Positions 34,989 through 40,376 of a stretch of DNA of 40,376 nt are shown piece after piece (within the stretch, counting starts at the first letter, position 1; each line of letters opens with the position of its first letter). The translations under genes and the position numbers were made by a program. The stretch lies in assembly GCA_002212725.1 (NCBI GenBank), contig MTCR01000055.1, positions 1 through 40,376 on the forward strand, in the 5' to 3' direction. Origin of the DNA: Sphingobacteriales bacterium TSM_CSM. GTDB lineage: Bacteria > Bacteroidota > Bacteroidia > Chitinophagales > UBA2359. The notes beneath the pieces are model-generated. The model had not been told where the DNA came from, did no database searches, and worked only from the letters and a program-made list of their open reading frames with translations.

Positions 34989-35076
34989 AAACCAAAACGC
35001 GCCGCCCGCTGCACTTTTTTTTCCCGAAGCAAACCGGAGGTGGGGGGGTAGCTGCGTGTTTCGGTGACTCCTGCCA
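34989..35076. other. Junction between the chromosomal backbone and the restriction island
   Basis: 88 bp between two convergent genes. It holds a T8 run (near 35010-35020), a G7 run (near 35042-35049) and no tRNA or clear direct repeat. From here to the right end base composition shifts to visibly more A+T. It probably lies at or near the island boundary. Confidence 0.4.
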
Positions 35077-37404
35077 TTATGCTGCATTTCGCTGGTAAAG
35101 ATGTTCCTGAAATTCTATAAACAGTCTGCTGATACTTGCCACATCTCCTAAAATTTCTTTTGCATCTTCCAATGACTGATATTTATTTTTGAGTAAAACA
35201 GGAAGTTTCTCCTGTTCAAGTTCATCTATACCGGTTTCAATATATTTATCTAAAACAAAAGCAATAAATTCTTTTTGCTTGTCGTTGAGCAGGGCAAAAA
35301 TGGTTGCTTCGGCTGCTTTGGCTCTGGCTTCTCTGGTCATAGCAATATAATCTCCATTAAAAACGTATTCCAAGACATCATACAAGTCGCTTTTTTCCAT
35401 ATCAACCAACTTTTGCAAAGTCTGTAAGTCTGATTTTGGAAAGCCCGCTTCTCCCAGTTTCTCCAGCAAGGTTTTTCGGGTGATTGGATTGCTCCAAAGT
35501 TTCCGCAATTCTTCTTCGTCTTTGAAAAGTTTTGGTAACTCGCCAAACAGGCTGTTTAAAAATTCTTCGGCTGAAATGGGTTTACCGTCTGCACTCCAAA
35601 ACGAAGTAGCAATCATGTGCTGTATTTCTCTTTCTTTACCGTTTCGCAATTTGATTTTTATTTTCTGCTTGCGTTCGGTTTCAGTCGGTTCTTTAGGTTT
35701 GTATTCGCCTTTTGGTTCTTTCACTCTACTTGGTTCTTCTTCCAAAGGTTCGCCGTCCCATTCGGGGTCTGAAAAATGTTTGCAGGCATCTACAAAGTCG
35801 TAAATGGTAAAAAACTCTTTATCGTCAAATAATCGTGTGCCACGACCAACAATTTGTTTAAACTCAATCATTGAATTGACCGGACGAAGCAAAACAATGT
35901 TGCGAATGTTCCGCGCATCAACACCGGTGGAGAGTTTTTGCGAAGTGGTGAGAATGGTTGGAATTGTTTTTTCGTTGTCCTGAAACTCTCTCAACAATCT
36001 TTCGCCTTCTTCTCCATCATTGGCAGTTACCCGAACACAATAGAACGGGTCTTTGCTTTTGGCGTTTTGGTTTACCAAATCCCGTATCAATGCTGCGTGT
36101 GCTTGATTGGCACAAAAGATTATTGCCTTTTCGTTCTGGTTGGCTTCCTCTAAAAAGATGTTTACCCGCTTGGCTTCGCGTTCTACAATTTCAATGGTGC
36201 GGTTAAAGTCTTTTTCTTCATACAATTTGCCTTCTTCAATTTCTCCTTCTACAATCGTGTCGTCTGAAGTGTAGCGGTAATCATCTAAGGTGGTTTTAAT
36301 GCGTTTTACCTTGAAAGGCGTTAAGAAACCGTCATTGATGCCTTCTTTCAGCGAATAAATGTAAACTGGTTCGCCAAAATATTTGTAAGTATCAACATTG
36401 TCTTTTCTCTTGGGAGTAGCGGTTAAACCCAATTGCACTGCCGGACTGAAATACTCTAAAATGCTTCGCCAATTGCTTTCGTCATTTGCTCCGCCACGGT
36501 GGCACTCATCAATGATGATGAAATCAAAATAGTCGGCTGGATATTCTCCAAAGTAGGGTGCAGCTTTTCCTTCTGCATCCGTGCCACTCATAAAGGTTTG
36601 AAAAATGGTAAAGAAAATACTGCCGTTGGTCGGCACTTTTCCGCTTTTCTTTATTTCATTGGGTTTTATCCGCACCAAAGCATCTTCGGGAAAAGCCGAA
36701 AATGAATTGTAGGCTTGGTCGGCTAATATGTTCCTGTCGGCTAAAAATAAAATTCTCGGTCTGCGGTTGCCGTCTCGTTTTAAGTTCCAACGGGTTTGAA
36801 ACAGTTTCCACGCAATTTGAAAAGCGATTGCTGTTTTTCCTGTTCCTGTGGCAAGGGTGAGCAAAATTCTTTCTTTGCTTTGTGCAATGGCTTCAACGGT
36901 GCGTTGAACGGCAATTTCCTGATAATATCTTAACTGCCAACTTCCGCTTTTGTCTTCAAACGGAATATTAGCAAATTTTTCTCTCCACACTTCGGCAGGC
37001 TCAGTGTCCGAGCTTTTCGGGTATGTTTTATCCCAAAGTTCATCAGGGCTTAGAAAGTCTGTTACCAAACCTTCTTCGCCCGATTTCATACAGATTTGGT
37101 AAATGGCTTTCCCGTTTGTGCTGTATGTGGTTTCTAATTGTAGTTTTTGAGCGTATTTTTTGGCTTGCATTACGCCTTCACCCACTTCACACAGACTGCT
37201 TTTTGCTTCAATAACTGCCAATTTGATCCCTTTGTAAACCAACACATAATCCGCAATTTCCCGTCTGCCCCTGCCACCGCCTGTTTGAATTTTACCTGCC
37301 GTAATGTTGTATTCACGAAGGACTTTAGAGCCTTCCACAACGCCCCAACCACAAGCCTTTAGCTTTGGGTCTATGAGTTCTGCTCGTGTTTCTGCTTCGT
37401 TCAT
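35077..37404 (-). CDS. hsdR: Type I restriction enzyme, R subunit (EcoEI/type IB-like)
   Basis: A 775-residue protein. The N-terminal nuclease domain shows Asp52 and Glu66-x-Lys68 (ADYVLVYKG, VIEAK). The helicase carries Walker A ATGTGKT (185-191), DECH (299-302), LTATP and QIVGRGTRL. The C-terminus is an EcoEI_R_C-type region (DKQKEFIAFVLDKYIETGID). HsdR translocates DNA and cleaves unmodified DNA when complexed with HsdM2HsdS. Its ATG overlaps the stop of the DUF5131 gene by 4 bp (ATGA, 37401-37404), so it is translated as part of one operon whose upstream genes are hsdM, hsdS, tcmP and DUF5131. It is intact. Confidence 0.95.
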   Translation of the reverse strand: MNEAETRAELIDPKLKACGWGVVEGSKVLREYNITAGKIQTGGGRGRREIADYVLVYKGIKLAVIEAKSSLCEVGEGVMQAKKYAQKLQLETTYSTNGKAIYQICMKSGEEGLVTDFLSPDELWDKTYPKSSDTEPAEVWREKFANIPFEDKSGSWQLRYYQEIAVQRTVEAIAQSKERILLTLATGTGKTAIAFQIAWKLFQTRWNLKRDGNRRPRILFLADRNILADQAYNSFSAFPEDALVRIKPNEIKKSGKVPTNGSIFFTIFQTFMSGTDAEGKAAPYFGEYPADYFDFIIIDECHRGGANDESNWRSILEYFSPAVQLGLTATPKRKDNVDTYKYFGEPVYIYSLKEGINDGFLTPFKVKRIKTTLDDYRYTSDDTIVEGEIEEGKLYEEKDFNRTIEIVEREAKRVNIFLEEANQNEKAIIFCANQAHAALIRDLVNQNAKSKDPFYCVRVTANDGEEGERLLREFQDNEKTIPTILTTSQKLSTGVDARNIRNIVLLRPVNSMIEFKQIVGRGTRLFDDKEFFTIYDFVDACKHFSDPEWDGEPLEEEPSRVKEPKGEYKPKEPTETERKQKIKIKLRNGKEREIQHMIATSFWSADGKPISAEEFLNSLFGELPKLFKDEEELRKLWSNPITRKTLLEKLGEAGFPKSDLQTLQKLVDMEKSDLYDVLEYVFNGDYIAMTREARAKAAEATIFALLNDKQKEFIAFVLDKYIETGIDELEQEKLPVLLKNKYQSLEDAKEILGDVASISRLFIEFQEHLYQRNAA

Positions 37405-38126
37405 TCCGTTTCTATAATTTCTGGCATTTCTAAATATTTTCTTCCGTTAAGCAGATTGCCTGTTTTCTTTTTATTTGTTCCGCCCCATTGCTTAAAGAAA
37501 AACGCTACATCCTTTTTCTTGCATTGTTCTTTAATGTCCATCACCCATTCCTTTTTCATTGGTCTTGGCGTTCTTCCGCTTTCACCGCCAACAATTACCC
37601 AATCAATGCCTTTTAAATTCAAATTCGGCAAAGGGCTGATTAACGGTTCGCAACTCAAAAATTTTACTCTTGCATTGGTTTGTCGCAATAGGTCAATTCG
37701 TTTCATTACTTTTTCGCTTTCTACAGAAACTCCCATCCAAATGTTGTGTGTCCAATCCAATAAACCTTCTTTGTCGTAATACAAAAGCACATCAGCCCGT
37801 TTTGTCAAAATTTGAAAAACGTGTTGCGGATTTTCTTTCATTACCCTGAAAACCTTTTGAATAAATTCAACAGGCACGTCTTTATGAAATAAATCGCTCA
37901 TTGAATTTACAAAAACCATTTTCGACTTTTTCCAAGTGTATGGCGTTTGCAATTCATCTTCGTGAATAGCCAACTCAAAGCCATTGGCATATTTTTCAAC
38001 ACCCATTGCTTTCAATCGCTTTGCCATCACTTCTGCATAACAGAATTTACAACCTGCCGAAATTTTATTGCAGCCCGTTGTTGGGTTCCAAGTCATTTCA
38101 GTCCATTCTATACTTGATTGTGCCAT
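37401..38126 (-). CDS. Phage Gp37/Gp68-type DUF5131 three-Cys protein
   Basis: A 241-residue protein with WNPTTGCNKISAGCKFCYAE at residues 13-32, i.e. Cys19-x6-Cys26-x2-Cys29, an iron-sulphur-type motif that differs from the canonical radical SAM CX3CX2C. A second conserved stretch is VIVGGESGRTPRP (from residue 177) and FFFKQWGG. This is the DUF5131 (PF07505) family, also found in phages. Function is unknown; it often travels with TcmP, as here. It starts 3 bp after tcmP and overlaps hsdR by 4 bp. Confidence 0.9.
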   Translation of the reverse strand: MAQSSIEWTEMTWNPTTGCNKISAGCKFCYAEVMAKRLKAMGVEKYANGFELAIHEDELQTPYTWKKSKMVFVNSMSDLFHKDVPVEFIQKVFRVMKENPQHVFQILTKRADVLLYYDKEGLLDWTHNIWMGVSVESEKVMKRIDLLRQTNARVKFLSCEPLISPLPNLNLKGIDWVIVGGESGRTPRPMKKEWVMDIKEQCKKKDVAFFFKQWGGTNKKKTGNLLNGRKYLEMPEIIETE

Positions 38127-38129
38127 TGG

Positions 38130-39020
38130 TTAAATGTTTTGAATAATTTGTTTAGCAATCTTTTTTGCATTCTGATTATTGGATGCGAAAACAAAATGGA
38201 AAATAGGAGAGCCGTTTCGGTTCTTTAATACCAACGGTTCGTCTGTTACGTGTTTCCATATCGTTTTCATTCGCTCTGCATATAATCGTGCAATCTTTTC
38301 AATCGGTTGTGAAACTTTGGTAATGATTTCTTCTTCACCAAATAGTGTTTGCACTTTCTTTTCTTCGTAGAAATGGGCTTTGATTTCTTCAATTGGTAAG
38401 CCGAAAAAAGATTGAAGCTTATCGCTGAACTCCAATTTACCTGCTCTGTCAAGTAAACGGTTTACAATCACACCGGTCGGAACCAATATCCAAACGTCAG
38501 AACGTGTGTCCTTTAATTCTGCAATGGCGTTCCAATCTATTTGCATACCGAAGGGGTCAAGAAAAACCAATGCTGCATAATCTTTTGTTTGCAGAGCTTT
38601 AGCGAGTTCAGTTATTTGATGGTTAGCATCTCCCGACCTGTAAACAATCGTTTTGTCTTTGAATTTCTCATCCAGTTTCGACTTCAATTTGTTTAGCGAA
38701 CTGTCTTTTTTGTCAATGAAATAGTAAAAATCAAAGCCTAATTCTTGCAGTCCTAAAACTCGTTCGGCAGCACCTTTATAGGTTCTTTCTTCTTCTTCTG
38801 TGATTTTAAGTTGCTGCATCAAGTCAGCGTTCACTTGCTTTTCTCTTGTGCCGCTTCCTGCAAAGCCATCAAAGTAAATGGTTTTCCAGAAGGGGAACTT
38901 TTTCATTATAGTGAGGTATGACCAAACATATTTTGAAAAGGCTTCCAGTTTCTTTTCCGTCCAGGGACCGCCCCATTCTCCGGGTGGTTCACTCAATATG
39001 TTTTTTTCATTCCAACTCAT
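38130..39020 (-). CDS. tcmP: Three-Cys-motif partner protein TcmP (methyltransferase-like)
   Basis: A 296-residue protein with a Rossmann-like layout: IYFDGFAGSG (Asp51-Gly57; SAM-binding motif I-like), FYYFIDKK (acidic loop, Asp103) and ALVFLDPFG (Asp155-Gly158; motif IV-like, compare DPPY of N6-methyltransferases). The N-terminal PGEWGGPWTEKK is typical of TcmP. The family is named for regular linkage to the three-Cys protein. Its start overlaps the hsdS stop by 4 bp (ATGA at 39017-39020) and its stop is 3 bp before DUF5131. A nucleic-acid methyltransferase role is inferred from motifs only. Confidence 0.88.
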   Translation of the reverse strand: MSWNEKNILSEPPGEWGGPWTEKKLEAFSKYVWSYLTIMKKFPFWKTIYFDGFAGSGTREKQVNADLMQQLKITEEEERTYKGAAERVLGLQELGFDFYYFIDKKDSSLNKLKSKLDEKFKDKTIVYRSGDANHQITELAKALQTKDYAALVFLDPFGMQIDWNAIAELKDTRSDVWILVPTGVIVNRLLDRAGKLEFSDKLQSFFGLPIEEIKAHFYEEKKVQTLFGEEEIITKVSQPIEKIARLYAERMKTIWKHVTDEPLVLKNRNGSPIFHFVFASNNQNAKKIAKQIIQNI

Positions 39021-40159
39021 ACTGCAACCGCTTTTTCAGTTTTCAACTCCCCCGCAAATGCCTTTTGCAAGATTGATTTTTTCAGTTCTTCCAAATCATC
39101 CATTTTCTTTTGATACACCGCTTCCAACTTTTGTGTTTCGGCTCGCAGTGCATCTAATTGGCGGACGATGGTTTGTTGTACTTTTAAAGGTGGCAATGGA
39201 ATTGGAAAACTTCTCAACGCTGTCAATCCAACAAATTCCTGTGCTCCACCATTTGACATGTACAAAACATATTTCATTGCCAATGATGATTTCAGATAGT
39301 AAAGCAAGTAATTCATATTTATGTTATCACTTGACTTTATTAAACCAACATTCTTAATGCTGAAAATTCTTTTATCATCAACTATTGCAGCCATTCCCCT
39401 GTTTGCTCCAATCATTGAAATTAGAATATCACCGTAAGTTACATTTGAACGCTTGTAAAACTTTTCGTGGTCTGCTTTTGTGATGAATTTTGTATCATCA
39501 AATGAAAGCCCATCAGATTTGATATTCTTTTGAGTAACAAAAGGAATTCCTTCTTTGATGTATTTTGGACTATCGTGTGTGCCGTCTTTTACTTCTGTAA
39601 TCTCATTTAGCTTTTTCGTTTCCCACTTCCCATTCTCAAACACCCCCTGCAAATAGCTTTCAAAAAGTTCTTTGGCGTTTTTGAGGTTTTGTTCGGTATT
39701 GGCTTTTGCCTTCGCTATAGCCGCAAAAGCTTCATCTAATATGGAAACGATGCGTTGTTGTTCGGGGATAGATTTGGGGTAAGCAACATTTATTTCTTTC
39801 AAAAGCCTGTAATGTCGGGCATATCCCAAACTTCCTAAATCAATATTTTGTAAGAAATAATAAAAATACTTCGAGTCAATCTTGTCTTTTGGTTTTAGAA
39901 TTTTCACACCATCAGCACCTAAAACGAAATCGAAATCAATGAACTTTATTACTTGCGTGTGGTCTCCAAATATTACAACTGGTTTATCTACCTTAAATAA
40001 ATCTTCTTCATTATCCCAATAGCCATTTATAAAATCTTTTTCTTGCGAAACGATTGGGTAAATGCCATCTTCTTTAAAATCCTTTCTCTGGATTTTATTT
40101 GTATAAGTAACCTTTTCAAGGCATTTTTCAAACTCTGCTATTTCCCAACCTTGCTTCAT
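39017..40159 (-). CDS. hsdS: Type I restriction-modification specificity subunit
   Basis: A 380-residue HsdS with two target-recognition domains and two conserved helical regions. The first, near residues 130-165, has IPEQQRIVSILDEAFAAIAK; the second at the C-terminus has PLPPLKVQQTIVRQLDALRA. It decides the bipartite DNA target of the type I enzyme. The start ATG overlaps the hsdM stop (ATGA, 40156-40159). I see no internal inverted repeats or second hsdS gene that would suggest phase-variable shuffling. Confidence 0.93.
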   Translation of the reverse strand: MKQGWEIAEFEKCLEKVTYTNKIQRKDFKEDGIYPIVSQEKDFINGYWDNEEDLFKVDKPVVIFGDHTQVIKFIDFDFVLGADGVKILKPKDKIDSKYFYYFLQNIDLGSLGYARHYRLLKEINVAYPKSIPEQQRIVSILDEAFAAIAKAKANTEQNLKNAKELFESYLQGVFENGKWETKKLNEITEVKDGTHDSPKYIKEGIPFVTQKNIKSDGLSFDDTKFITKADHEKFYKRSNVTYGDILISMIGANRGMAAIVDDKRIFSIKNVGLIKSSDNINMNYLLYYLKSSLAMKYVLYMSNGGAQEFVGLTALRSFPIPLPPLKVQQTIVRQLDALRAETQKLEAVYQKKMDDLEELKKSILQKAFAGELKTEKAVAV

Positions 40160-40376
40160 ATCAATTCCAAAATTGAGTTAATGATTTCGGCACTTTCTTC
40201 GTCCAATGCTTTCATTTCTTCCAAAATGGCTTGAGGTTGGCGTAGCGTTACTTCTTCTTTCTTGTTGGGGTTTTTTACGCTTAAATCAAACGTGTTTTGG
40301 TCAATGGCTGCCACATTTACCGTCCAGGAGTTTTCGCTATCGGCAAAGGTTTTTTGCAGTTCAACAAATTCTGCCA
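40156..40376 (-). CDS. hsdM: 3' end of type I modification methylase (HsdM), runs off the window
   Basis: Read on the minus strand, the last 221 bases are open and encode 72 residues ending LDEESAEIINSILELI, with a central AAIDQNTFDLSVKNPNKK and TLRQPQAILEEM. This tail matches the C-terminal region usual for type I N6-adenine methylases of the operon type. The stop TGA (40156-40158) overlaps the hsdS start by 4 bp. The catalytic domain lies outside the window. Confidence 0.88.
   Translation of the reverse strand, partial: AEFVELQKTFADSENSWTVNVAAIDQNTFDLSVKNPNKKEEVTLRQPQAILEEMKALDEESAEIINSILELI

Noticed and set aside
35005..35025. T8 run as terminator of the 284-codon membrane protein gene
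   Set aside because: No convincing stem precedes it; the possible GC-rich pairing is short and broken.
39017..40159. Phase-variable hsdS with invertible repeats
   Set aside because: I found only one hsdS, no partner fragment and no long inverted repeat in the visible part of the island.
1..40376. CRISPR array, tRNA or rRNA genes
   Set aside because: No regularly spaced repeats, no tRNA cloverleaf with a CCA-type end and no rRNA-like sequence was seen on either strand; very degenerate cases could be missed by eye.

Overview
The window looks like chromosomal DNA of a member of the Bacteroidota, probably an environmental relative of the Chitinophagales/Saprospirales; the exact genus cannot be read from it. 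The grounds are: a DUF4295 gene next to the bL33 and bL28 genes, two type IX secretion cargo proteins (one with a type A and one with a type B/gliding-type C-terminal domain), the pheT / coiled-coil / zapA / rny gene order, TAnnTTTG promoter elements in place of -10/-35 boxes, and few recognisable Shine-Dalgarno sequences.

Layout. 1-57 is the 3' end of a plus-strand gene, possibly an IS66-type transposase. 225-6805 is a minus-strand housekeeping block: a metal ABC permease fused to a DtxR-like domain, RNase Y, ZapA, a small coiled-coil protein and PheT. 7048-12850 is plus strand: a small membrane-anchored protein, an Rpn-type nuclease with an apparently leaderless promoter, the catalytic part of a B12-dependent acyl-CoA mutase, a UmuD/LexA-type S24 peptidase and a CtpA-type S41 protease. 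A two-CBS-domain protein (minus) then diverges from a 2080-residue secreted adhesin-like protein (plus). 19984-23239 (minus) holds rpmB, rpmG, DUF4295, ftsY and rimO. 23364-27846 (minus) holds an SLC13 permease and a secreted lectin-like protein. umuC (plus) and a metallo-beta-lactamase fold hydrolase (minus) converge, followed by a plus-strand pair: a 1199-residue envelope protein (peptidase-MA-like, TolB-like propeller, BamA-like barrel) and a polytopic membrane protein.

The right end (35077-40376, minus) is an accessory island, visibly more AT-rich than the rest: a type I restriction-modification operon in the order hsdM (partial), hsdS, tcmP, DUF5131 (phage Gp37/Gp68-type three-Cys protein), hsdR. 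Three of the four junctions are 4-bp ATGA overlaps and the fourth is a 3-bp gap, so the five genes form one tightly coupled unit. A methyltransferase-like TcmP and an iron-sulphur/radical-SAM-like partner inserted between the specificity and restriction subunits is the strongest candidate here for a poorly described system.

How the parts work together: RNase Y, ZapA and PheT, and bL28/bL33/FtsY/RimO, are core RNA decay, division and translation functions. UmuD and UmuC would make a DNA polymerase V-like mutasome although their genes lie about 17 kb apart. The T9SS cargos and the barrel fusion protein belong to the cell surface. All functional calls come from motifs read by eye; no database search was run.
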